NCBI GenBank assembly: GCA_037442385.1
Contig: JBBIQJ010000072.1
Location: 1 to 11,418, forward strand
Direction: 5' to 3'
Length of the DNA stretch: 11,418 bases
Origin: LDYB01 sp037442385
Lineage (GTDB): Bacteria; Armatimonadota; Fimbriimonadia; Fimbriimonadales; GBS-DC
Shown: positions 1 through 6,090 of the stretch, one piece after another
How the letters are laid out: every line of letters begins with the position of its first letter
Numbering within the stretch: the stretch's first letter is position 1
Made by a program: the position numbers and the translations under genes
The notes under the pieces: model-generated
What the model was told of the DNA's origin: nothing
Seen by the model: the letters and a program-made list of their open reading frames with translations, nothing else
Database searches by the model: none

Positions 1-194
1 ATGTGTGGGAGAGCCGTCCTTGTGCAGAAAGCGGGAGAGCGAGGGCGCGCCGTCAGGGGGTGGACGCGGTGTCGGGGTCGTTGATGAGTGTCTGGAGGCG
101 GATATCCTCTTTAGGGCTAAGCCGAATGAATATTGGTCGGCCGTATCGGAATTGTGCCATAAAAACACTTATGCCAAGAGGAAGCCTCTCGAAA
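1..194. other. Non-coding or unrecognised left edge
   Basis: I see no gene here that I can support. Short open frames exist on both strands but their translations are Arg/Gly/Ser-rich and resemble no family I know. A frame open from base 1 closes at 82-84 and could be the tail of a gene lying to the left, but nothing in it is recognisable. A small perfect inverted repeat (AGAGG-AAG-CCTCT, 177-189) sits where the -35 region of the next promoter would be. Confidence 0.4.
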
Positions 195-195
195 T

Positions 196-205
196 GGGGT
201 ATAAT
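196..205 (+). promoter_or_regulatory. Promoter -10 (GGGG-TATAAT) of the HAF-repeat gene
   Basis: A consensus TATAAT (200-205) is preceded by a G-run. Transcription would start near 212 and leave a short leader that contains the GGAGA ribosome site at 216-220, 5 nt before the ATG at 226. No convincing -35 is visible. The same G-run plus TATAAT form recurs before the tRNA and, weaker, before the last gene in the window. Confidence 0.6.
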
Positions 206-225
206 GTATTGCACTGGAGACGATT

Positions 226-1437
226 ATGCTGAAATGTTGGCTTTTTTTATGGCTCACTTTGCTCTTAAGTAGCATGGGATCTACGCAATCGATTGTTTGG
301 TTGGGAACCTTCGGGGGCACTCAGAGCATTGGATTAGATCTCTCCTCGGACGGATCGGTCTGTGTTGGTTGGGCGCTTACTATCAGCGGCGCCAAGCACG
401 CGTTCCGCTGGACCCGAACCACAGGTTTGTACGATCTCGGAACCTTACCTTCATATACTTCTGGCTCAGTGGCGAGCGGCTCCTCTTCAAAAGGGGATGT
501 TATCGTAGGCTGGAGCGAACATGTCTCCGGAATTCGGCGTGCCTTCTACTGGACCGCCGCGAATGGTATGCAACCTGTCGGCAGTTTAGGGGGCAGCTGG
601 AGCGAGGCGTCCGCGGTGTCCACTGATGGGCGATTTGTTGTGGGCTATTCCACCACTACTGCGGGCGTAGGGCACGCCTTTTTACGCGACTTAACTGGAG
701 GCATGCGCGACCTGGGTACCCTGGGTGGCAGCAGGAGTGGCGCTCTCAATATCTCTTCGGATGGTTCGACAGTTGTGGGCTGGGCCGACAACCTGGATGG
801 GGAGTATCGTGCCTGCCGATGGCGTCTTTGGCAAAACACAATTGAAGACCTCGATACGCTGGGCGGCAGGGGTAGTCAAGCCTACGCAGCCTCCTTTAAC
901 GGAAATATAGTTGTGGGATGGTCATACAACGAAGCCGAACTTTTCCGAGCGTTTCGCTGGGAACCGACTGAAGGGATGCAATCCTTACCAATCCTTGCCA
1001 ACAGCTATTATGTCTGGGCGTATGATATAGATCAAAACGGCAGCACAATTGTAGGCGAGACATCGCTTTTAAGCGCTGGGACACGCGCGTTGCGCTGGCG
1101 TTGGGGTTTTGGAGTTGAAGATCTCAATGTAACCTACGCAAGCAACCTCCAAGACGGCTCCATCCTGACCAGTGCAAGGGCTGTAACCCCCGACGGACGC
1201 TATATCGCGGGACAGGGGATTCACTCAGGCAGGCGGGAAGCCTTCGTGTTAGACACTTGGCGTGAAGGCGACACCAACGGAGATGGATGCGTTGACGACA
1301 CCGACCTGCTGAATGTGCTGTTCGCGTTTGCTTCTCCCGGCACAGAAGATACCCATTATGAGGATCTCAACAAGGATGGGATTGTCGACGACGCTGACCT
1401 GCTCACTGTGCTATTCCACTTTGGGAGCGGGTGTTAG
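226..1437 (+). CDS. Secreted HAF-repeat protein with C-terminal dockerin-like tail
   Basis: This is a 403-residue exported protein of unknown function. Residues 1-21 form a signal peptide (Lys then a Trp/Leu-rich core, cleavage near GST-Q). Residues 22-340 hold repeated units of the type DLGTLGG...A..IS.DG..VVGW...AFRW, which is the HAF-repeat signature of extracellular bacterial proteins and suggests a beta-propeller-like fold. Residues 347-403 carry two Ca-binding loops (DTNGDGCVDDTD and DLNKDGIVDDAD), each followed by a hydrophobic helix (LLNVLFAF, LLTVLFHF), as in a type I dockerin-like tail. The chain ends FGSGC. I recall such tails being common on secreted proteins of Armatimonadota-type genomes, where they may act in sorting rather than in cellulosomes; that role is inference. 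The ATG at 226 has GGAGA 5 nt upstream and a TATAAT box at 200-205. No partner gene is visible. Confidence 0.88.
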   Translation: MLKCWLFLWLTLLLSSMGSTQSIVWLGTFGGTQSIGLDLSSDGSVCVGWALTISGAKHAFRWTRTTGLYDLGTLPSYTSGSVASGSSSKGDVIVGWSEHVSGIRRAFYWTAANGMQPVGSLGGSWSEASAVSTDGRFVVGYSTTTAGVGHAFLRDLTGGMRDLGTLGGSRSGALNISSDGSTVVGWADNLDGEYRACRWRLWQNTIEDLDTLGGRGSQAYAASFNGNIVVGWSYNEAELFRAFRWEPTEGMQSLPILANSYYVWAYDIDQNGSTIVGETSLLSAGTRALRWRWGFGVEDLNVTYASNLQDGSILTSARAVTPDGRYIAGQGIHSGRREAFVLDTWREGDTNGDGCVDDTDLLNVLFAFASPGTEDTHYEDLNKDGIVDDADLLTVLFHFGSGC

Positions 1438-1467
1438 CGCCCGACTTCTCACAAGATAAAAGGAGCG

Positions 1468-1563
1468 CTGACAAGGAAACGCATAACGTTCTACAGCTTG
1501 GGACTTACAAGGCTTGTGGGTTTCGCGTGTGCCCAGCCATTCACTTATCAGGGGCTGCTTAAG
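1468..1563 (+). pseudogene. Decayed leader of a secreted protein (ACAQPFTYQGLL motif)
   Basis: Read from a CTG at 1468, this frame gives a basic start (TRKR), a hydrophobic stretch and an A-x-A-like cleavage site followed by QPFTYQGLLK. The signal peptide plus QPFTYQG.L start is familiar from secreted proteins of Planctomycetota- and Armatimonadota-type genomes. A good ribosome site (AAAAGGAG, 1458-1465) stands just upstream, but no ATG follows it at a normal distance, so the original start seems mutated. After residue K at 1561-1563 the frame stays open but no longer resembles the family. I read this as the 5' end of a gene that has otherwise been lost, lying directly after the HAF-repeat gene. 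It could also be chance similarity over about 12 residues. Confidence 0.35.
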
Positions 1564-1726
1564 CGGGTGCTGGTCTATGTGCCGCGTACTCGACGCCCTG
1601 CGAGCGATCCAGTAAGAGTGCGTGCGATCTCGCTTCGAGATGGGGGAACCTGCGCGGTTTCCGTGTTGACGACTCTGTTGCGGGGAGGAGTACGGGGGGC
1701 AATAGGCGAGGTTCAGGGTGCATCGG
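1564..1726. other. Gene-free convergent spacer with small hairpins
   Basis: No gene is recognisable between the decayed leader and the PEP-CTERM gene. Two adjacent stem-loops are visible: ATCTCG-CTT-CGAGAT (1627-1641), and GGGAACC with GGTTTCC (1644-1650 and 1656-1662, one G-T pair). Neither is followed by a T-run. They may be remnants or transcript-end structures for the convergent genes. Confidence 0.35.
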
Positions 1727-1748
1727 GGGCTGGCGACGCTGCCAGCCC
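1727..1748 (-). terminator. Hairpin 3' of the PEP-CTERM gene
   Basis: A perfect 8-bp GC-rich inverted repeat (GGGCTGGC, 6-nt loop, GCCAGCCC) lies 12 bp beyond the stop codon of the minus-strand PEP-CTERM gene. Its position suits a transcript-end hairpin. There is no T-run on either side, so intrinsic termination is uncertain. It may instead stabilise the mRNA end or serve both convergent transcripts. Confidence 0.4.
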
Positions 1749-1760
1749 TTGGGAACGAGT

Positions 1761-2330
1761 TCACTTCTTGCGACGGCGTGCAACAAGCCCCACCAGTCCC
1801 ACGCTCAAAGCCAGCATGCTGGCAGGCTCAGGAACCCAGTCCTGCTCCACCAGCAGCAGCGCAGCCGTAGAACCCGTGCTGGGCAAGACGGTGAGCTGGA
1901 AGGTCTCGTAGACCGTCACATCGTTCGCAGGGGCACTCAGAACCTCAGGCGTCCCAACGGAGAAGGCGCCGTCGGTACCGCCATAGCCTGAACCCTGGAA
2001 CAGCCCGCTCTCCAGATAAAGGATTGTGTTGTCTGAGTTGCGGACAACCTTCTTGGTCCAGCTAATCTGGGCGAACCCCTGCACGAAGCCCGAGATCACG
2101 AAGTTGAACCCCGTCAGTAGCGTGGTGTTGCCCACCTGAGGGCTGATAGAGTAGATCCCTGTAAAGGTACCGACCGTGAAGGACGTGCCATCTCCCACAA
2201 TCAGGGGGTTCGGCATTGCCGCGGAGGTCAGGAAAGTAATCTGAGGAAGTGGGTTCGTAATGACCGTGTAGGGTACCGTTACAGGCACGGACGGAGGGTT
2301 TAGCACGCCGTTGCTGGTGCTGACATTCAC
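1761..2330 (-). CDS. PEP-CTERM secreted protein, intact body lacking an in-frame signal peptide
   Basis: This 189-codon frame, opening at a GTG, is the body of an exported protein. Its last residues are VPEPASMLALSVGLVGL followed by ARRRKK: the PEP motif, one membrane helix and a basic tail that define PEP-CTERM sorting signals, normally handled by exosortase. The body is rich in beta-strand-forming residues and paralogous to the partial protein at 11087-11418; shared stretches include WNVN, LP-Q-(I/V)-x-FLT, (L/I)IVG(D/N)G and NG/TGF-x-(F/L). The GTG at 2330 is only where the open frame happens to begin: there is no ribosome site before it, and the homology extends two codons upstream (W-N). 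The real start and signal peptide lie at 2331-2404 in another frame. It is therefore a frameshifted gene or a site of sequence error. Its function is unknown. Confidence 0.8.
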   Translation of the reverse strand: MNVSTSNGVLNPPSVPVTVPYTVITNPLPQITFLTSAAMPNPLIVGDGTSFTVGTFTGIYSISPQVGNTTLLTGFNFVISGFVQGFAQISWTKKVVRNSDNTILYLESGLFQGSGYGGTDGAFSVGTPEVLSAPANDVTVYETFQLTVLPSTGSTAALLLVEQDWVPEPASMLALSVGLVGLVARRRKK

Positions 2331-2404
2331 ATTCCACTGGCAAACGCGCTCAGCGCGATAGTCGCGAGAGCCAAGCTCGTCAGTAAGCGTTGTTTCATGA
2401 GCAT
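2331..2404 (-). pseudogene. Out-of-frame start and signal peptide of the PEP-CTERM gene
   Basis: On the minus strand a near-perfect ribosome site (AAAGGAGGT, 2408-2416) precedes an ATG at 2404 and another at 2398. The second starts MKQRLLTSLALATIALSAFASG, a textbook signal peptide ending A-F-A. This frame meets TGA after only 25 codons. The body of the protein continues one frame back, from TGG-AAT-GTG-AAT, matching the paralogue's ASGWNVN. Loss of one base near 2331-2340 explains the break. No slippery heptamer is visible, so programmed shifting is unlikely. Confidence 0.75.
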
Positions 2405-2530
2405 CTTACCTCCTTTGCGGTATCTCCGCTGAGGCATGAGGGGAGCAATCTATGTACCAAAGTTCTTCGTGAGATAAAAAACTGGTAGATTTGGGGGCAT
2501 CCTGCGTTTCAGGCGCAGTTAGGGGCAGGT

Positions 2531-2540
2531 GGGGTATAAT
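2531..2540 (+). promoter_or_regulatory. Promoter -10 (GGGG-TATAAT) of the tRNA gene
   Basis: A consensus TATAAT (2535-2540) with a preceding G-run lies 9 nt before the first base of the mature tRNA, so the primary transcript would have almost no 5' extension. The -35 region is not clear. A small inverted repeat (CTGCG/CGCAG, 2502-2518) overlaps its expected position. Confidence 0.65.
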
Positions 2541-2549
2541 TGCGTCGCT

Positions 2550-2624
2550 GCCGGCGTAGCTCAGCGGTAGAGCAGCCGCCTTGTAAGCGGAAGGTCGGGG
2601 GTTCGAATCCCCCCGCCGGCTCCA
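2550..2624 (+). tRNA. tRNA-Thr (anticodon TGT)
   Basis: A complete 75-nt cloverleaf. The acceptor stem is GCCGGCG/CGCCGGC with T73 and an encoded CCA. The D arm is GCTC...GAGC, the anticodon loop CTTGTAA has TGT at 2582-2584, and the T arm is GGGGG-TTCGAAT-CCCCC. The TGT anticodon and the overall likeness to bacterial tRNA-Thr support the call; it reads ACA and, with wobble, other Thr codons. The first pair of the anticodon stem (27-43) is G-A rather than a Watson-Crick pair. Its own promoter lies directly upstream. Confidence 0.95.
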
Positions 2625-2738
2625 GAATGCAATTTGCGTGCCCCCTGAACCGCCAATCCTCTGCAAAATGTGGGAATACGCTCTCATGCCCCTTTGAAAA
2701 GCGCTGTGTAGACCTTCCGCTTTTTGAGCGATTTTCTC

Positions 2739-4016
2739 TCAGTCCAGCACCCGCACTTCCCGCATCGTCAGCAACACCAGTCCAAACACGGCGCACACGC
2801 TGACGCTCACCGTAACCGCCAGTGGCGCACCCCACAGCTCCGCCAGCTGCCCTATCAGCAACGAGGCAAAGGGTGCAGGACCGTTAATCGCCCAGCTGTG
2901 CAACGCCACCACACGCCCCCGCAGCGAATCAGGCGCCGAAGTCTGAAGCACCGTGTTGGTGGACACCAGCTGCATCACCCCGAACATCCCCGCCAGCATC
3001 AGAAGTCCCTTCGCCACCCACGCATTCGGCGCATGCACAAAGCCCATTACGCACCACGCGAAGCCGTTCGCCGCGACCAGCACCAGCCAGCCCCTGGGGA
3101 CCTCGCCCGACAGCCGTGCTACCAGCAACAACCCCATCAGCGAACCGATTCCCGCCGCTGTGTACAGTTGTCCTAACCCTGCCTTCCCAATCCCGAACAC
3201 CTTGTCGGCAAACACGGGTAGCAATACCAGATAGGAAAGCCCAAACGCGCTCAACACCATCACATTCAGCCAGAGCATCAATAGCCCACGACGCTCCGTG
3301 ATGAACTGCAGGCCCTCCCGAAGCGAGTCCCACAGTCGGGCGCTATTGGGTTTCTCATGCGAGTCCTGCAATCGAATCGTCCACAGCGCCAGCAGGATGG
3401 CAGAAAAACTCAAGCCATTAATCAGAAAGCAAGGCGCAGGACCGAACCACTCCAGTAGCAACCCCCCCACCGCAGGTCCCAGAATGCGCGCTGTATGAAA
3501 CGCCGCCGCATTCAGCGCGATACCGTTGCCCAAATCTTCGCGCGGCACCAGATGCCCCACCAGCGCCTGGCGCGTCGGCAAATCTACCGAAAGCACCAGC
3601 CCGTTCAATAACACCAGACCGAGAATAAACTCATAGCGCACCCAGCCCGTGAAAGTCAGCAACGCCAGAGTCAGGGCGCTGAGCGCAAACAGGCTCTGGG
3701 TGGTGAGCAGAATCGTGCGACGGTTCCAGCGGTCCGAAAGCGCCCCGCCGATCGGCGCCAGAAAGAGCATCGGCAACCCCTGCACGAAGCCTACCAGCCC
3801 GAGCAGGAACTCCGAGCGAGTCAGCTCATACACCAACCAGCTCTGCGCGACATTCTGAATCCACGAACCGACAAACGATAAAAACGCGCCCAACCAGTAA
3901 CGCCGAAACTGAGGCGAGCGCATCGCCCGAAAAGTTGTCCCTATCATAGCGCATGTGCAAACGAACGGGTTTCGATACACGGTGAACGCCCGTTTCCATA
4001 ACGCGACAGGTTTCAC
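2739..4016 (-). CDS. MFS transporter, probable drug or siderophore exporter (EntS-like)
   Basis: A 425-residue multi-pass membrane protein of the major facilitator superfamily, with about 12 hydrophobic segments. The motif-A loop GGALSDRWNRR (residues 90-100) between helices 2 and 3 is diagnostic. The start FRAMRSPQFRRYWLG...SFVGSWIQNVAQSWLVYELT resembles the MFS_3/enterobactin-exporter-like group. The substrate cannot be told from sequence. The GTG at 4016 is preferred because a GGGG-TATATT box (4025-4034) ends 8 nt before it. The alternative ATG at 3947 would remove 23 residues but has no ribosome site. The gene is divergent from pstS with only 66 bp between starts, so the two may share control elements, though no functional link to phosphate is evident. 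Confidence 0.88.
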   Translation of the reverse strand: MKPVALWKRAFTVYRNPFVCTCAMIGTTFRAMRSPQFRRYWLGAFLSFVGSWIQNVAQSWLVYELTRSEFLLGLVGFVQGLPMLFLAPIGGALSDRWNRRTILLTTQSLFALSALTLALLTFTGWVRYEFILGLVLLNGLVLSVDLPTRQALVGHLVPREDLGNGIALNAAAFHTARILGPAVGGLLLEWFGPAPCFLINGLSFSAILLALWTIRLQDSHEKPNSARLWDSLREGLQFITERRGLLMLWLNVMVLSAFGLSYLVLLPVFADKVFGIGKAGLGQLYTAAGIGSLMGLLLVARLSGEVPRGWLVLVAANGFAWCVMGFVHAPNAWVAKGLLMLAGMFGVMQLVSTNTVLQTSAPDSLRGRVVALHSWAINGPAPFASLLIGQLAELWGAPLAVTVSVSVCAVFGLVLLTMREVRVLD

Positions 4017-4024
4017 CAGCCCCT

Positions 4025-4034
4025 AATATACCCC
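4025..4034 (-). promoter_or_regulatory. Promoter -10 (GGGG-TATATT) of the MFS gene
   Basis: Read on the minus strand, a G-run followed by TATATT (4025-4030) ends 8 nt before the GTG at 4016. A transcript started about 7 nt after the box would begin within a couple of bases of that codon, so the mRNA would be essentially leaderless. Confidence 0.5.
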
Positions 4035-4043
4035 ATAACCTTC

Positions 4044-4060
4044 TTAACCCGCCCTTAACA
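4044..4060 (+). promoter_or_regulatory. Candidate Pho box upstream of pstS
   Basis: Two direct repeats, TTAACC (4044-4049) and TTAACA (4055-4060), lie 11 bp apart, one helical turn, with a further ATAACC at 4035-4040. PhoP-type regulators bind TT-AACA-like direct repeats with about this spacing. The second repeat ends 10 bp before the pstS -10 box, where a Pho box replaces the -35. Together with the downstream phosphate transporter this supports control by a PhoB/PhoP-like regulator; no regulator gene is in the window. Confidence 0.5.
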
Positions 4061-4070
4061 TTCTGTCGGA

Positions 4071-4076
4071 TATGCT
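4071..4076 (+). promoter_or_regulatory. Promoter -10 (TATGCT) of pstS
   Basis: TATGCT ends 6 nt before the ATG at 4083, so transcription would begin at or next to that codon. There is no ribosome site before either ATG (4077 or 4083), which fits leaderless translation. The candidate Pho box lies just upstream. Confidence 0.45.
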
Positions 4077-4082
4077 ATGGGT

Positions 4083-5159
4083 ATGATACGGGTAAAAACC
4101 TTTCTGGGCATTGTGGCGCTTGCCGGGTTGCTGCTAAGTGGGTGCGGCGAAAAGAAGGAAGGCACAGGAAGCGCCGAATCGGGCGCGAAGCAGGCTTTAT
4201 CCGGCAAGATTGTGGTGGACGGCTCCAGCACGGTGTTGCCCATCTCGGAAGCGATGGGTGAAGAGTTCCAAAACCAGCATCCCGGAGTGACGGTGGCAGT
4301 CGGTAAGTCGGGAACGGGAGGCGGGTTCAAGAAATTCGCAAACGGTGAGATTGATGTCACGGGCGCCTCGCGTCCCATCCGTGCAGACGAAGACGCCGCC
4401 TGTAAGCAAAATGGCATCGAATACATCGAAATCCCCATCGCCTACGACGCGCTGGCAGTCGTGGTGAACCCCAAAAACACATGGTGTGACTCGCTAACCG
4501 TGTCCGAGCTGAGAAAAATCTGGGCGCCCGAAGCGCGTGGCAAAATCACGAACTGGTCGCAGGTGCGCCCAGGATTCCCGAACAAGCCACTCCAGCTGTT
4601 CGGCGCGGGCACCGATTCGGGCACTTTTGACTACTTCACCGCGGCGATTGTCGGTGAAGAGAAAGCCAGCCGCCCCGACTACACCCCCAGCGAAGACGAC
4701 AACATCCTGGTGCAGGGGGTCGCTTCCAACGAGAACGCGCTGGGCTACTTCGGCGTGGCGTACTATGTGGAGAATAAAGATCGGCTCAAAGCGGTCGCGA
4801 TTGATGATGAGAACCCCGCGAATGGCGACGGCGCGTTTCTGCCCACCGAAGAGAATGTGCTGAAGGGCACTTATCAACCTCTGTCGCGTCCGCTCTTTCT
4901 GTATGTGAATGTGAAGGCGCTGGAACGCCCCGAAGTTCGCGAGTTTGTGCTGTTCTGCATCGAGAACGCGCCGCAACTGGTGCGTGAGGTTGGCTACATT
5001 CCCCTGCCCGACAGGGTGTACCAGCTGGCGCGTGAGCGCGTTGAGAAGCGCATCACAGGCTCCGTCTTCGGCGCACACGGCTCGCAGGTCGGAGTCAAGC
5101 TGGAAGACCTCTACAAGATTGAGGAGCAGGGCACCGATGGCAGTCAAGAACGCAAATAG
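4083..5159 (+). CDS. pstS: Phosphate ABC transporter, phosphate-binding lipoprotein PstS
   Basis: PstS captures phosphate outside the membrane and delivers it to the PstC-PstA channel. The 358-residue product begins with a lipoprotein signal (basic start, hydrophobic core, lipobox LLSG-C21). A charged Gly/Ser linker follows, then the phosphate-binding fold. Binding-site motifs visible are DGSSTVLPI (46-54), GKSGTGGGF (74-82), GASRPI (94-99) and GAGTDSGTFDYF (174-185). These match the SphX/PstS group. I chose the ATG at 4083 because a -10 box ends 6 nt before it; an ATG at 4077 adds two residues. Its end overlaps pstC by 23 nt. Expression is probably induced by low phosphate through the repeats at 4044-4060. 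Confidence 0.95.
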   Translation: MIRVKTFLGIVALAGLLLSGCGEKKEGTGSAESGAKQALSGKIVVDGSSTVLPISEAMGEEFQNQHPGVTVAVGKSGTGGGFKKFANGEIDVTGASRPIRADEDAACKQNGIEYIEIPIAYDALAVVVNPKNTWCDSLTVSELRKIWAPEARGKITNWSQVRPGFPNKPLQLFGAGTDSGTFDYFTAAIVGEEKASRPDYTPSEDDNILVQGVASNENALGYFGVAYYVENKDRLKAVAIDDENPANGDGAFLPTEENVLKGTYQPLSRPLFLYVNVKALERPEVREFVLFCIENAPQLVREVGYIPLPDRVYQLARERVEKRITGSVFGAHGSQVGVKLEDLYKIEEQGTDGSQERK

Positions 5160-6090
5160 CACCGAAGTGACGCAGGCGGTGGTGCGGATGCCCACCGCCT
5201 CAGCTCGCAAGCGTGTGCGCTGGGAAGAGCGTATCATGCGGGTGTTTCTCTTCCTGTGCGCCGCTCTGAGCGTGCTGACCACCGCCGCAATCGTGTTCAT
5301 CCTGTTCACTCAGAGCCTCGGCTTTTTCCGCAAAGCCTCTATCGGGGAGTTCCTGACAGGCACGGAATGGGCGCCGTTGTTCAACCCCCCAGCGTACGGG
5401 GTGCTGCCCCTGGTCACAGGCACTCTGCTGACCTCGCTAATCGCGATGCTGGTCGCAGGTCCGATGGGGCTGCTGGTCGCGGTGTATCTCAGCGAATATG
5501 CGTCTCCGCGCCTGCGCCGCGTGGTCAAGCCCGTGTTGGAGGTGCTGGCAGGCATCCCGACGGTCGTCTACGGCTACTTCGCGCTCACTTTCGTCACGCC
5601 TTTGCTCCAGAAATTTATCCCCGGTCTGGAAGGGTTTAACGCGCTTTCGGCAGGGCTGGTGATGGGGGTTATGATTCTGCCCACCGTTGCGTCGCTGAGC
5701 GAAGACGCGCTCTACGCCGTGCCGAACAGTTTGCGCTACGGCTCGCTCGCGCTGGGCGCGACACGGTTCCAGACCACATGGGGCGTGGTGGTGCCCGCCG
5801 CGATGTCGGGCATTTCCGCATCGTTTATTCTGGGGATTGCGCGCGCGGTGGGCGAAACGATGATTGTTGCGATTGCCGCAGGGCAACAGGCGAACTTCAC
5901 CTTCAACCCCCTCCGTGCTGTGGAGACCATGACAACCTACATCGTGCGGATCGCGATGGGCGATGTGCCTTACGGCTCGCCCGAATACTACTCGTTGTTT
6001 GCGGTGGGATTGCTGCTGTTCCTTATCACGCTGGGGCTGAACCTGATCAGTGAAGCGGTTCGGCGCCGCTACAAGGGGGCGCGCGCATGA
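5137..6090 (+). CDS. pstC: Phosphate ABC transporter permease PstC
   Basis: PstC is one half of the membrane channel that passes phosphate from PstS into the cell. The 317-residue product has a basic cytoplasmic start (to about residue 30) and about six membrane helices. It carries the permease signature PTVVYGYFALTFVTP, and an EAA-type loop VPNSLRYGSLALGAT at 195-209 that would contact the ATPase. The ATG at 5137 lies inside the end of pstS. It has GAGGAG (5121-5126) 10 nt upstream, giving a sensible length; the frame is open farther upstream but that part is antisense-like shadow of pstS. It overlaps pstA by 4 nt (ATGA), consistent with translational coupling. Confidence 0.95.
   Translation: MAVKNANSTEVTQAVVRMPTASARKRVRWEERIMRVFLFLCAALSVLTTAAIVFILFTQSLGFFRKASIGEFLTGTEWAPLFNPPAYGVLPLVTGTLLTSLIAMLVAGPMGLLVAVYLSEYASPRLRRVVKPVLEVLAGIPTVVYGYFALTFVTPLLQKFIPGLEGFNALSAGLVMGVMILPTVASLSEDALYAVPNSLRYGSLALGATRFQTTWGVVVPAAMSGISASFILGIARAVGETMIVAIAAGQQANFTFNPLRAVETMTTYIVRIAMGDVPYGSPEYYSLFAVGLLLFLITLGLNLISEAVRRRYKGARA

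Noticed and set aside
1411..1764. Minus-strand frame of 117 codons between the first two genes
   Set aside because: It overlaps the dockerin-like tail and the hairpin region. The composition is unprotein-like (many Arg, Ser, Pro) and there is no ribosome site.
1498..1911. Plus-strand frame of 137 codons
   Set aside because: Only the first 20 or so codons resemble a known leader. The rest lacks similarity and runs antisense into the PEP-CTERM gene, so it is not an intact gene.
2329..2345. Programmed ribosomal frameshift in the PEP-CTERM gene
   Set aside because: The shift needed is -1, but no slippery heptamer or clear downstream structure is visible. A one-base loss or sequence error is simpler.
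2697..2724. AAAAGCG...CGCTTTT inverted repeat as a terminator for the tRNA or MFS gene
   Set aside because: Only three GC pairs and a 14-nt loop; too weak to call a terminator.
4494..5309. Long minus-strand open frame opposite pstS and pstC
   Set aside because: Its Arg/Ala/His-rich translation has no family features and is explained by codon bias of the real genes on the plus strand.
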